Assembly: GCA_001599915.1 (NCBI GenBank)
Contig: BCIG01000011.1
Location: 62,001-126,000, forward strand
Direction of reading: 5' to 3'
From: Symbiotaphrina buchneri
Taxonomy: Eukaryota > Ascomycota > Symbiotaphrinales > Symbiotaphrinaceae
DNA length: 64,000 bases
Shown here one piece after another: positions 23,826-34,900 of this stretch (the first letter of the stretch is position 1; every line of letters begins with the position of its first letter). The notes beneath the pieces are model-generated. The model did not search any database. It was not told the origin of the DNA and saw only the letters and a list, made by a program, of their open reading frames with translations. The translations under genes were made by a program, and so were the position numbers.

Positions 23826-25356
23826 TCAACCTGGGCTACTACTGCCCTCCTCGTCCTCAACCTCATCATCATCATCGTCCGCCCGGTCTGGGTCCACGTC
23901 CACGTCCATGCCCTCTTCCTCATCCGCTTCGTCTTCCTCTTCCTCCCCTCCGGCGTCTTCCCAGTCATCCTCATCGTAGGAATAATCTTCCTCATCCAAC
24001 TCCTCTTCTTCCTCTCCAGTCCGAGCCCCACCCCGTTCTTTTCTCTTCTTCTCGATGTTCTCCTTCTGCTGGGCGCGTCGAGCTTCCTTTTCCTTCCGTC
24101 GCTGTTCCCACGTCCGGTCCATTTCCTTCACCTCTTCTTTTGACTTTGTGATGAACTCGTGCCACAGTACCTTACCTGAACATACCCCATCTTCGACCTT
24201 GGTCATGCGCAACTTCATCCGCGGGCCCAATTCCACCAGTTTTACGGCGCGCTTTTCAACATTTGACGCCGTCTTCTTCGAGCCATTGGTCTCTCCCTCC
24301 CTTGCTCTTTGCTGCTCTTTCCTGTTCAAAACTTTCCGCGCAGTTGTCTGCAGTACCTCTACCTCAGCATCGGTCTCTACCTCGGATTCGCTGGCAGAAG
24401 TATAACCGCCGGCTGAGGGGTCCAGAATGTAATCGGCCACATCGTCTAGCTTCCCCAAATTCGGTATGCCCTTTTTTCTCTTCTCCTGGGAAGTGATGAG
24501 CTTTTCGGCGGCGTTCAATCTGCGAATGCCACGTGACAGGCCGACTTGTTTCGTTGTGATGATGTAGTGACGGAGATTGATGGTGTAGGTACCGTCATTG
24601 TTGCCCGAAGGCAATTCCCTGTTCAGCAGGAGAACACGGCGGATCGAAGATAGAGGTGTCGTCTGCGGTGCTATTGGAGGGAACAATGACTGGAATACTG
24701 TGGTGGTGAGAGATTCGAGGTGCTTCGGAATTGCGCTTTTAGAAGATGGATCAGAAGATGATGGCGTATTGAAGTTGTTCATCACAAGCTGTCAAACAGT
24801 GAGTAGGGTTTTTTTGAGTGTTTGTCAATGACGGCAGAAGTAAGCGTACAAGAGGAGCTGTCAGATATTCCTTGCCCCCTCCCTTAGGGTGCTTCATGGC
24901 CTTCTTTATGTCTTTGGCCAACGAGTAACTCTGGACATGGAAGTGCAGTGTAGGCCCTCGGGGCATAAGGGCTAGCCGCATGTTGGTGTTGCCTGACGTC
25001 GACCGAGAGAATAGAAGTAAGTGAGTTACGCCCAATGGACCAGCCATGGTGACATAGTCTCGAAGCCTGTTGGCACGACGCTCCTACAAGTTTCGGTCAG
25101 CATAAGCATGTAACCCAGCCTTCAGGGAATCTTTGAATGAGAATTTCCATACCTTCAGCTTGCTTGCCGTGTCTGGTTCCATCATAGCCCGGACATCCTT
25201 TACCAGCTGGCTGACGCTTGGCCCGACTTCTCCAGCGCCTATCCGGATGACCATGCTCTTGGGCGTCCGATTCATAGATGCCGAATTAGCAGCAGCCTGG
25301 GCCGGGCCATTTTTGGCCCCGACATGTGTACGCTTCTTGGTCCGCCTGCGAGCCAT
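23826..25356 (-). CDS. ssf1: Ssf1/Peter Pan-like Brix-domain ribosome assembly factor
   Basis: Three exons: 25356-25153, 25083-24850 and 24788-23826; 466 residues. It acts in the nucleolus in early 60S maturation. The N-terminus is basic (MARRRTKKRTHVG). The Brix domain spans about residues 25-290, with SMVIRIGAGEVGPSVSQLVK, MAGPLGVTHLLLFSRS, MRLALMPRGPTLHFHVQ and TINLRHYIITTKQVGLSRGI. A conserved block follows (VELGPRMKLRMTKVEDG, then GKVLWHEFI). The tail is a charged Lys/Arg coiled stretch followed by a strongly acidic region. Divergent from rrp3, 285 bp away. The splice joining LTAPL to LVMNNFNTP restores the expected Brix sequence. Confidence 0.92.
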
Positions 25357-25641
25357 CTTTTCCCCTTTACTTGAACGGAGAAGGAATGGGTACGATGGAC
25401 CGTATATGACAAAAGTTGTACCTTGCGGGAGCAGAAAACGGAAATTCTCCAAGATACAAAATATTTGGGAGTTGGAGGAAGCGGCAGAATAATTTCGCGC
25501 CGCCAATCAGCAGTGGTCTCGGCTCTCAGGCGGTGTGTGTGCACCACCGGGCAGTTTGAACTTTTTGGTCGTGAATCACTCTCACTCCTACTCTGATCAC
25601 CAGTTGCGCTCAACAAAAGCAACAACAGCATTACTTTCAAG
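25357..25641. promoter_or_regulatory. Shared divergent promoter of ssf1 and rrp3
   Basis: Only 285 bp separate the two start codons. A CCAAT box lies in CGCCAATCAG at about 25501-25510. Both products work in ribosome assembly, so co-regulation from this segment is likely. No further element was confirmed. Confidence 0.55.
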
Positions 25642-27156
25642 ATGCCTTCTGTGAAAAGGCGGAAGCTTAATGGGAGCGAATCGCCGAGACCGCACCAGTC
25701 CCCCCAACCAGATCATACGTCTGAGAGCCTGTCCACTGACGAGGATGGCCCAACTGCTACTGCAGGCGCAGAAGCCGCAGACCCGGTCGAGGCTGAGGGC
25801 GCTGCCCAGAAGAGTTTCCAGGACTTGGGGATTATTGACTCCTTGTGCGATGCTTGCACGGCCTTGGGTTACAAAGCCCCCACACCAATCCAAGCTGAAG
25901 CAATACCGTTAGCCTTGCAAGGGCGGGATTTGATCGGTCTCGCGGAAACTGGTAGTGGCAAGACTGCTGCCTTTGCTTTGCCGATATTACAGGGTGAGCA
26001 TGATACCATACTTTGATCTGCCTTTATGTACTCTGACAGCTTCATTCATGTAGCACTTATGGATAAGCCGCAGTCATTGTTTGCCCTCGTCCTCGCTCCT
26101 ACCCGTGAACTGGCCTACCAGATATCCCAAGCTTTTGAAGCGCTGGGCTCTTTGATCGCGGTGCGGTCGGCGGTGATAGTGGGTGGCATGGACATGGTCC
26201 CACAAGCCATTGCCCTGGGCAAGAAACCTCACATTGTTGTTGCAACTCCTGGCCGGCTATTGGATCATCTCGAGAACACAAAGGGCTTCTCCTTACGCTC
26301 TCTGAAATATCTGGTCATGGACGAGGCTGACCGTCTACTGGACCTTGACTTTGGACCAATCCTGGACAAGATCCTGAAAGTGCTTCCTCGAGAGCGGCGA
26401 ACGTACTTGTTCTCGGCGACGATGAGCTCAAAAGTCGAGTCTCTCCAGCGAGCATCGTTGTCGAACCCTCTTCGAGTCTCTATCTCCGCCAACAAATACC
26501 AGACTGTGTCAACTTTGCTACAGTCATACCTTTTCATCCCCCACAAATACAAAGACATATACCTGGTCTATCTTCTCAACGAGTTCGCCGGTCAATCTGC
26601 CATTGTTTTCACAAGGACCGTCAACGAGACGCAAAGAATAGCCATTCTTCTCCGCGCTCTTGGGTTTGGTGCCATTCCGTTACATGGCCAGCTCTCGCAG
26701 TCCGCTCGTCTGGGGGCACTTGGAAAGTTTAGATCCCGCAGTCGTGACATCCTGGTGGCCACGGATGTAGCCGCACGAGGCTTGGACATCCCGTCGGTGG
26801 ACGTAGTCATAAACTTCGACCTTCCTCCTGACAGCAAGACGTATATCCACCGCGTTGGTCGGACGGCTCGTGCAGGAAAGAGCGGGCATGGAATCAGTGT
26901 CGTCACGCAGTACGATATTGAGGTCTGGTTACGGATCGAAGCCGCACTCGGGAAGAAGCTCAAGGAATACGAGACAGTCAAGGATGAGGTCATGGTCATG
27001 AGCGAGCGTGTAGGCGAGGCTCAGAGGCAGGCAATACGGGAGATGAAGGATCTGCACGAAAAGCGAGGCACCAAGGGGGCGACCTTAAGGGGCAGAGGTC
27101 ACGCTGGCAAGGGGCCCAAGAGGAATCGTGATGAGATGGACCGGGACGAAGGGTAG
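25642..27156 (+). CDS. rrp3: Rrp3 DEAD-box RNA helicase for rRNA processing
   Basis: Two exons, 25642-25993 and 26054-27156; 484 residues. It is an ATP-dependent RNA helicase of the Rrp3/DDX47 group needed for pre-18S processing in the nucleolus. Motifs in order: Q motif region [20 protein letters not shown]; motif [12 protein letters not shown]; Ia [10 protein letters not shown]; Ib [10 protein letters not shown]; motif [11 protein letters not shown]; motif [57 protein letters not shown]. The N-terminal extension is short and acidic and the C-terminal end is basic and Gly-rich. The single intron lies right after motif I (ALPILQ to ALMDKP). Convergent with the mutase gene 252 bp downstream. 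Confidence 0.95.
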
Positions 27157-27408
27157 AATTGGTAGAGACCGTCCATCGTACTTATCGCATCGGACAGAAT
27201 CAGATTCAATAATAACTGCTAATGTCACTCCCGAGGACTTTTGACCCTTCCGGATTGGATCGAGACTTGCTGAAAGTATTTAACAATCATTGGTTTAGTC
27301 AATGTGCATAAGCGTCGTCCTAGAAGTTTTGGTATAGTGTGAATCCATGACGCCGTCCAGCAGACGCCTTTCCCACACTCCTTTTGGGTCCTCTTTCCGC
27401 GGGCGACA

Positions 27409-29354
27409 TCATCTCCCGCCTTGCTTCACCACTGCAGCCACCTTCTGTGCCAGATCATCGGCTTCGCTCCTTGTAGCTGCCTCGGCATACACTCTTACGG
27501 CATCTTCGGTACCGCTGGCCCTGGCGAAACTTCGCCCTTGCTTGTACTTTCCGACTAGAGCATCTATCTGCTCCTGAACCCCCGGAGGGGATTCTAGGCG
27601 ACGCTCAGCGTCGACTGCTTTGAATATGTTCCTGTCAGGTACTTCTACGCGCACCAGACGGTTGGGCAGATCGGTGTAGGTTGAGTCCCATTCTTTAGGG
27701 CCCCACCCCTTATGCGCCAGGATCACCTCGACCAGCAGAAGGTCCGACAGTGCGTCACCAACGGCTTGATTGATAAGCTCTGTCAGCGCTCGCAGTGTTT
27801 CCAAAGCGCTATTCTGGGCAGGCGACTGTGGCTCATGTTTGTGTAGCGCCCTCAGGGCCGCATTTGAAAAGACGACCGTACCATGGCCATTTGCTTCGAA
27901 GTAGACTCCCACGTCGAACTTGATAGCAGCGTGATGAAGATGCTTCACACCAGTTGGAGTACAAACAACTGGAAAGTTCAGGTTCTTTGTGATGTACTGG
28001 GTACTGGCACCATTTGCGTAGGCGGTTTGAACAACGCCAACCTTCAGCTTATCAGCCAGGCCAGCATTGCGTGAGAGCTCCCCGATGAAGGTGGCAGCCA
28101 AGGTCGCGATCTTATCACCGTCCAGCAACCTGAAAGTACCGTCCGAATCGATGAAGTAATAGACGATGCGATCTGCATCACCGTCAAGAGATGCGCAGCG
28201 AGCCAGAGGCGCAGCCTGAGATGAAGGGGGAGGCCGTTGATTTGTTTTGACAAAGTCTGCACCGCACTGTCATTGTGACTAGGGTCAGTATAGACAACAC
28301 AAACTCGCTCTCATGCCAACCCGCATACCTGGTGGTTGAGCCTTTCGGGTCTAAGGACGTCGTCGTTCACTATTTTTATATCGACTCCGCCTTTTGAGGG
28401 AGACGGTAGATATTTGATCAGTTCTCTCAGTTTGCCACCTCCAATACCGTTCGCACAGTCCACAATGACTCCGCCAGAGGCAACACGGCCCTTCATGGCC
28501 CTCTTGAAAGCTGCCCCCAATTTCTTGTAGTAGCCCTCTTCTGAAGGTTCACCGTATGCGTCAGGAGTGCCTTTCGTGTTGATACACCGAGTGACATAGT
28601 GGAGTTGGGGTGTCGTTAGCAGTTTGAGATCCTCATAGTTTGTGTCCGTCGCTTTCAGAGCATCCACTAGAGCGGCTACCAAGGTAGGCCCTGAAGCACG
28701 GGTATCTCGAGCGTAGACTACTCGAGCTTGAGTGTCTGGCTTGACCCTGAGGTCCGTTGCTAGTTTGAAATACACCTCGACTAGCTCATCGTCGCTGCTG
28801 GCATTGGCCAACTTGGTTGCATGGGCCTCCCAGGATGACTGCGACAATTAGCTTCCAGACTGACAGTCAGGCTTTTTGCGGCATACCTCGAGCATCTCAC
28901 CCTGTAGCAGCACATGTCAGTATAGTTCCAAAGATCCGGCGATGTTCCACAAGCATACCATCGGATCAACTAGTTTCACTCCGTTGTCCTCGGGCGGATT
29001 ATGACTAGCTGTGATCATGACGCCGATCGTCTGGCCTCCAAGTTTCCTCGATCGCAAGGCCGCAAGCAGACCGACACGGAAAACCACCGAGTCCAGGAGT
29101 TTACTGTAGAAAGCAGTGCATGTCAGCGATCTTGGTATGAAGCTTGTCCGCTACTCCACCCGTGGTATGAGGGATCATCTTACGCCTTCATGCGAAACTG
29201 CCAAAATGTGAGAATTGAATCATCATATATGGGCGAATGAGGCTGGACTTACTCCTGCAGTCCCATATTGGAAGGTCTGCTCAGCGGGCTTGGGATGTCT
29301 GGCAGACGCTTCCAGAATTTTGCTCTTGCCGCTGTCCTGTTCGCTGGAAGCCAT
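27409..29354 (-). CDS. agm1: Phosphoacetylglucosamine mutase
   Basis: Six exons: 29354-29253, 29197-29184, 29103-28959, 28901-28887, 28838-28329 and 28266-27409; 547 residues. It converts N-acetylglucosamine-6-phosphate to the 1-phosphate in the cytosol, feeding UDP-GlcNAc for chitin, N-glycans and GPI anchors. Visible motifs: active-site Ser loop [15 protein letters not shown], metal loop [17 protein letters not shown], sugar-binding loop [14 protein letters not shown] and phosphate-binding loop [15 protein letters not shown] near the C-terminus. Length matches the family (about 540). Exons 2 and 4 are microexons of 14 and 15 nt; they supply FRMKA and GEMLE and are required to keep the frame. 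Also known as PCM1. Confidence 0.94.
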
Positions 29355-30102
29355 GAGGAACTAGGCGACGAGGCCGTGTACCAGCGGTCAGATGTTGCTG
29401 AGGCAGAGAAAGGGATCGTGTTAGGAGGATTATGGGAAAAGCAGGTGAGGCGGGTTTAGGTGGAGGTTGAGGTGGAGGAGGCGGAGACAGAGGGAAAACT
29501 TGAGGTGGAGGTGGAGGTGGAGGTGGAGGTGGAGGTGGAGATACGTAGTACATACAGTACTGATTGCTAGTAGCTCGCACGTTGAGATGAAGACAAGAAG
29601 GTGACAGCAACGGGCAGCACAGCATTAACCGGTTGGATGACGCGCAGTTTAAGCTTTCGAGAATCTCCCGCCCCGTTTACGGAACCATTCCCATCTTCTG
29701 ATTCAAGCTAGCCCGGCCCGGTAATTTCAGGGCAGGGCAAGGCAGCTGAGGTGCCTGATGTACCGGTACAAGTACCTTATTTGGTACGAAGCACGGCACA
29801 GCACGATGCAGCCCGTTGGCTGATTAGATAAGATCTCATCTGTCAACCACCACAAAACATCGAATCCCAGCGGGCGTCTCTTTTAGAAGAACAGAAGAGA
29901 CAAGCAAGCACATGGGACAAGAGATCTACCCAGGTACCTTGGCTAGATGATGATGAAAATGACAGCCAATCCAAGTGCCATGGAATGCACTGCTATCATT
30001 CGAGCTGTTAAATTTGATATACACAGGATCTTTCAACAATCTTTTAGTTATTATTCCTCGGTCACAGGTGCTCCGTACAGTGACCGGAACGCCTTGCCAA
30101 GC
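29355..30102. other. Mutase promoter region with low-complexity repeat
   Basis: This 748-bp stretch separates the mutase start from the per1 stop. It holds the GGTGGA microsatellite (listed separately), a nested GTAC-rich stretch at 29759-29791 including one copy of GGTACGAAG, and AGGTACCTTGG near 29933. No gene is recognised. Confidence 0.5.
29461..29541 (+). repeat. (GGTGGA)n microsatellite upstream of the mutase gene
   Basis: A diverged part (29461-29500) leads into a nearly perfect GGTGGA array at about 29503-29540. It lies 110-190 bp upstream of the mutase start codon. The poly-Pro open frame it creates on the minus strand is a shadow. Confidence 0.85.
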
Positions 30103-31256
30103 CTAAGCCTTCAATCGCATACCCTCCATGTCTTGCTGAGCATCCCGTATCAGGAAGCTTGAAGCTACGTGTTAGCAGTCCAGCAGCAATGATTCCAACC
30201 GGGTAAACATACCTATACCACCAAATCGTGGGGCCCACCGTTCCCAGATGCCATAAGCTGTGCGCGTCAATCATCCCTCCTAAGGGTGGAAAGTCTAGCA
30301 GCTCCAGACTCATGGCAAGCACGATCCAGGCGACGATTAGTCCCGGCCATGCCGTCCATGGCTTCTTCAGCTGCCGATACCGAGAGATACTGAACCAGCT
30401 CCATAGGATGTTCTGAACGATCCCGATGACTACGTTGGCTGCCATGTTGTACGTGTAATCCCACGTCCACAGCGTGAGGTACGATACATGGGCGATGTAC
30501 AGCCCTATACACAGGGTTGTCCATAGGCGGAGGATAGTTTGCTTCCACGACGGGTTCCGCTTGTCGAGCCTGAAAACTCTGATGGGTGCGTAGTAGAGGC
30601 CGTAGAGCACGCTGGCCCCTGCGGCGAAGTAGTCCGCTCTCTCCGTGATGGTAAAGTCACGAGTATGAAAAATCATGCTGAAAATCCAGCTGGCGATGCC
30701 CATGTAGCCAAATGCAAGATAACATGGCCGTAGGGGGTAGTTTGCCGGCAGATTCTCGCGGATTTTCGCCATACCCTGACGATGCGCCAGAAGATTCAAG
30801 AGGGAAAATAGAACAGAGAAGGGCTCTTGGATCCCCATGAAACGGTAGAAAGGCCATTTCCCATGAAACTGAACGACCGGATCATGAAGCGGGGGAAACC
30901 TCTTGACCCTCTGATCGGTAATGATATGTTGACAGGCATAGTCACACTCTGATGGACAGTCCCACAGAAGTAGGCGGCGATGCAGGGCTGTGGACGGCAT
31001 CAGAACCGCTCGACAAATGGTCTGGTCATTACATACGAATACTAGGACCTCCTGTATGACAGTTCTCCTCGATACACACCTGGAAGGGCTCAGTCATTTC
31101 GGCAAGAAGGGGGTTCTCCAACAACAACAACAAGCTCACCTCAACACAGTCATGGAATTCGGGCAGTCGATCACCGATCGAACATAAAGCCAAGGCAGCG
31201 AAGGAAAGCAGCAACACCAGCCATAGCGTCGAGAACTGCTGCCGCAGGCCTGGCAT
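30103..31256 (-). CDS. per1: Per1-type GPI-anchor lipid remodelling protein
   Basis: Four exons: 31256-31140, 31079-31037, 30987-30213 and 30157-30103; 329 residues. Per1 acts in the ER membrane, removing the sn-2 acyl chain from GPI anchors; yeast mutants also show altered Mn/Ca homeostasis. A signal peptide (QFSTLWLVLLLSFAALALCS) precedes a Cys-rich lumenal domain (GDRLPEFHDCVEVCIEENC, then LLLWDCPSECDYACQHI). Conserved family blocks are QFHGKWPFYRFMGIQEP, MIFHTRDFTITERADYF, WTWDYTYNMAANVVIG and DFPPLGGMIDAHSLWHLGT, set among about seven membrane helices. The end, SFLIRDAQQDMEGMRLKA, is created by the last intron. The 43-nt second exon is short but frame-conserving. Confidence 0.93.
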
Positions 31257-31525
31257 TGTTTCCGTAGGGGTCGAGCTCACTTGCGGAAACTTTGTTCTTC
31301 TCTCGAGCCCTCAGGCAAATAATGCAGTACTTTGCCCGTTATTTTTACCTTAGGCACCTACCTTACGTGCCCCTGAGCATGCGCATCGGTAGCGCAATAC
31401 AATCAAGCACTGCACATGTATTGGTACTTACTTAACCTTACCGTTCTTAGCTTGCAGGTCATCTGGAGTCATTGACATATTAATGATTTACATAATGAAT
31501 TAAGCAGGTGTCTTAACATGTTCTA

Positions 31526-31617
31526 GGGCCTGTAACTCAGTGGGAGAGTGAGCGCTTTGCACGTGATCACGTGGTTAAAGTTGCGCTTGGTCGAGCGTTC
31601 GATCCGCTCCTGGTCCA
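31526..31617 (+). tRNA. tRNA-Ala (anticodon TGC) with a 20-nt intron
   Basis: The sequence folds as a cloverleaf: acceptor GGGCCTG with CTGGTCC (one mismatch), D stem ACTC/GAGT, anticodon stem AGCGC/GCGCT, T arm GAGCG-TTCGATC-CGCTC, discriminator A at 31617. The anticodon TGC is at 31558-31560. A 20-nt intron (31562-31581) sits one base 3' of the anticodon, the canonical nuclear position. The mature length is 72 nt before CCA addition. It lies between per1 and the 3' end of the peptide synthetase. Confidence 0.92.
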
Positions 31618-31623
31618 AATTTG

Positions 31624-31635
31624 TTTTTTTTTTTT
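31624..31635 (+). terminator. RNA polymerase III terminator (T12)
   Basis: A run of 12 T residues starts 7 nt after the tRNA-Ala 3' end, as expected for Pol III termination. Confidence 0.85.
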
Positions 31636-31968
31636 CCCCTTCATCCTTTCGGTCCTCTGTCGACAGGTTGGGACATTTCTACATCTACCTTCTTGTTTTA
31701 TTTTTCGGATTGGGTTGTTTGTATTCATCGCTGTTTCCACGCACTGTAACCTACATATTGTTTTGCGTCTCCCTTTGCAGACAAAAGAGAAATGTGAGGT
31801 AGCAATTATATCTTCTCGACAGACCAGAATTGCATAATGCAACTTCACAAACTTCTACACCTCCCTACACTTTTTCTTTTTGGGCCATGTCGATGTTACA
31901 GTCGGTTTGCCACCATTGGTTATCTTACACGTAGTAGTCGAACGATACGCTGGTATATAACTGTCAGA

Positions 31969-34900
31969 TTACGTCGTCAAGCCGGTCAACCCTTGCACAA
32001 GCTCCTTCATGATGAGCCTAATATCCTCCATGGTCACAAGCTGTTCAGGACCAAAGATCCCTACGTCGAGGGCGCCTTCTCTTACTTTTGCCTCAATATC
32101 TACCGAGGGCTAGGCAAGGTCAGCGAGGTAACTTATCAAATCAAGCAATGACCAGACATACCAAGTAAGAGCTTGCGATGCGAGCTGCCCGAAAGGCTCC
32201 AGAGTCCACTTGACCTTTCATGTATGGCACATCCTCATCTTCTGCTATGGCTTCAATATCTGTCTCATCTCCGAAATCCTCAAAAGTCTCCGGAAGCTTG
32301 ATGAAATTGACGAAACAGTCGATCTTGATTCCGGTCCAATCATCAATCTCCCAAAGGGATACCACGGAGTTCTGATCATTTCCGATCTCTTGCAAATCAT
32401 GCTGGATCTGGGCCGCGACATGCAGGGGACTTTCCTGCAGAGGTCTGTCCACCCGAAGTGGGACCAAATTGACAGTCGGTGCCGCTAACATGGACATATT
32501 ATCCAGTGCCGATGCTCTGTTGGCTAAATAGATGCCGAAGACAACATGCTCAAGCTCCTGGTGATTCCTGGCACTAGACAACAGCCTGGCATAAACCCGC
32601 GCGAAAGCGGCCAGGAACAAGGCCTGAATACTCAACCCAAGTCTCCTGGACAACCTCTCCAGAGGTTCTATGGACTGCAGACTCTTTGGCTCGAATAGCT
32701 GATTACTTGCGATACTGTTCGATCTTTGTGGAATCAGATAGCCAGGAACTGGCTCAAGGTAGTTCTGCCAGAAGCTCTTGCGCTTGATCGGATCAGAATG
32801 GGACCATGTATAAGCAAGGAATTGTTCGAAAGATAAACGCTGTTCATTGAGCTGCGAGCCAACTTGACAGATCCGAACCAGGTCCCTAAGCAGTAGGGGC
32901 AAGCTGACAGCATCATATAATGCATGATGTATGCTGAGCCGTAATTTCACACCCTGAGAGCTGCCCTGTGCGAAGATGGCGACTGGAGGCTGGGCTGCGC
33001 CGATCGAGCTGGTTTCAATGGAGTGATCAGCAGTATCTTCAATCCACCGGACTGGATTGTCGAAATCTTTCAGTATGATTTGGATAAGAGGAATTGCCTG
33101 ACTGCCGCTAGCGGCGAAGGTTGTCCGTAGTGCCTCATGCCGATGGACTAGGAGCTTCCACGCCCGGTCAAATTGAGCCCGAGAGACAGGAATCCTGAGA
33201 AGATAGTTGAATGTGTTAAAGAACAGCGTCCCCTGGGATACCAGCCAGCGACATAGCATATACGTTTGTCCTGCAGTGGCAGGCAGTACCTTCTGGACAT
33301 CTTTGGAGTCCACGTTGATCGCATTCAGGATTGAGGATATCTGAATGTCTGACATTGCCTTTGATAAGACTTTCCCCTCTTCCTCAAAGTTGCCTTGGGC
33401 CACTTGACGTTGCCCCTCACTGAGTGTGACGATGTTCTGCACGGTTTCTGCTCGGACGATATCGCTAACAGACAATTTGATTCCCTTTTGGCGAAGTAAT
33501 GACGACACTCTTATTGCTGTTATTGAATCAAGCCCGAGATTAAATATAGTAGAACGGGGTTGAATCTGTGAGACGGGCACCCCTGACACCAGAGCAAGGA
33601 CTTCCATGATCTCCTTCCCCATGGATGACGACATGTCGGAGCTCCATATGTTGGGTTGTCTTGAGGTCTCAAGCACTTGTTGCCGAGCAACTCCTTGTTC
33701 AGTCAACTGGATTGGAGTCAACCCACAAACCTTGACTCCGGCCGCCGTAAAATCCAAGATTGAGGCATCCGGTGTCTGGATCATGCGTTTCAAAACCGAG
33801 TCGAGCTGTTTGACAATCGTGGCAGCACCCTCCTCGCCGGTGTATGCTTCTCTGCATGCAATACGCCAAACTATCGAAGGGCCCTGTATTTCTAGTTCGG
33901 TGCAGATAGGATACTACTACGGTGAGTAAAATTACATGAGAAGGGGAAAGTGCATCGAAACCTACCTCAACTTCCGCAAAACCTCCCAATGATTCGTACA
34001 GACAAGCATGATCTGTAACATCATGCGGTTGCTTCTGGTAGATGAATAATGTATCAAAAAGTGGCTGACCTGATGGCCCAGCCAGAGCTTTTATCCTCCT
34101 CAGTGGAAACTGGTGAAATTCCATCGTTCTATTAATCGTATCCTGCATGTCTCGCAACATGTCCTTTACCGGCCCGTGTAATATTGACCGTATAGGCACT
34201 GTATTCATGGTAGGAAACATGACCTCATTTGCAGTAACAGAAGTCCTGCCAGACATCACAACGCCGTAAACGACATCCAATTTCTTGATAAGGTGGGCAA
34301 GGACGCAGCTCCAGCAGACGAGTGCCAGCGCCTGCACCGTGATGTTCTGAGACCTGCAGAAGCTGTGCACTCCTTCGGAAGAGACGACAGAGGTCCGTTC
34401 GAAGCGGTCCACCATTGTAGAAGCCGCCTCTACGCCAGGCTGTCTTGGGAGAAGACCACCGTGATTACCCTTGAGGTACTGTTGCCAGTATGAAGCGGCA
34501 TTGAATGAGGAAGCTCTCAGGATCTGATTCAGGATAGGCTTGTAAGTCGGTCGTGAGAACGACTCCCCTTTGTAGGCTCGTAACACGTCCTGATGCAAAA
34601 GAGAAAGTGACCATCCATCATATAAAGCGTGGGCAATTGAAACGATTAGGTAACGGGTTTTGGGAGCAGGGACGAAAGTAAACCGTAGTAAAGACTCCCC
34701 ATTTGAGATGCTCCTCGACGCTGATTTCAGGCCATCAAGTACTCCATGGATATCTTCGGGTTTAGATATAGGGTTCTCTGTCCAATAGCATCCTGAAGGC
34801 TTATGGACCACTTGCGCATATCCTGAAGCTTTGGCGGGATTATTGTCGATGTATATGAACGTCGTTCTCAGAATTGGCGACTGTCCAATGACAGTGGACC

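Noticed and set aside
29281-29625. Proline-rich open frame on the minus strand
   Set aside because: It is produced by the GGTGGA microsatellite and overlaps the real first exon of the mutase in another frame.
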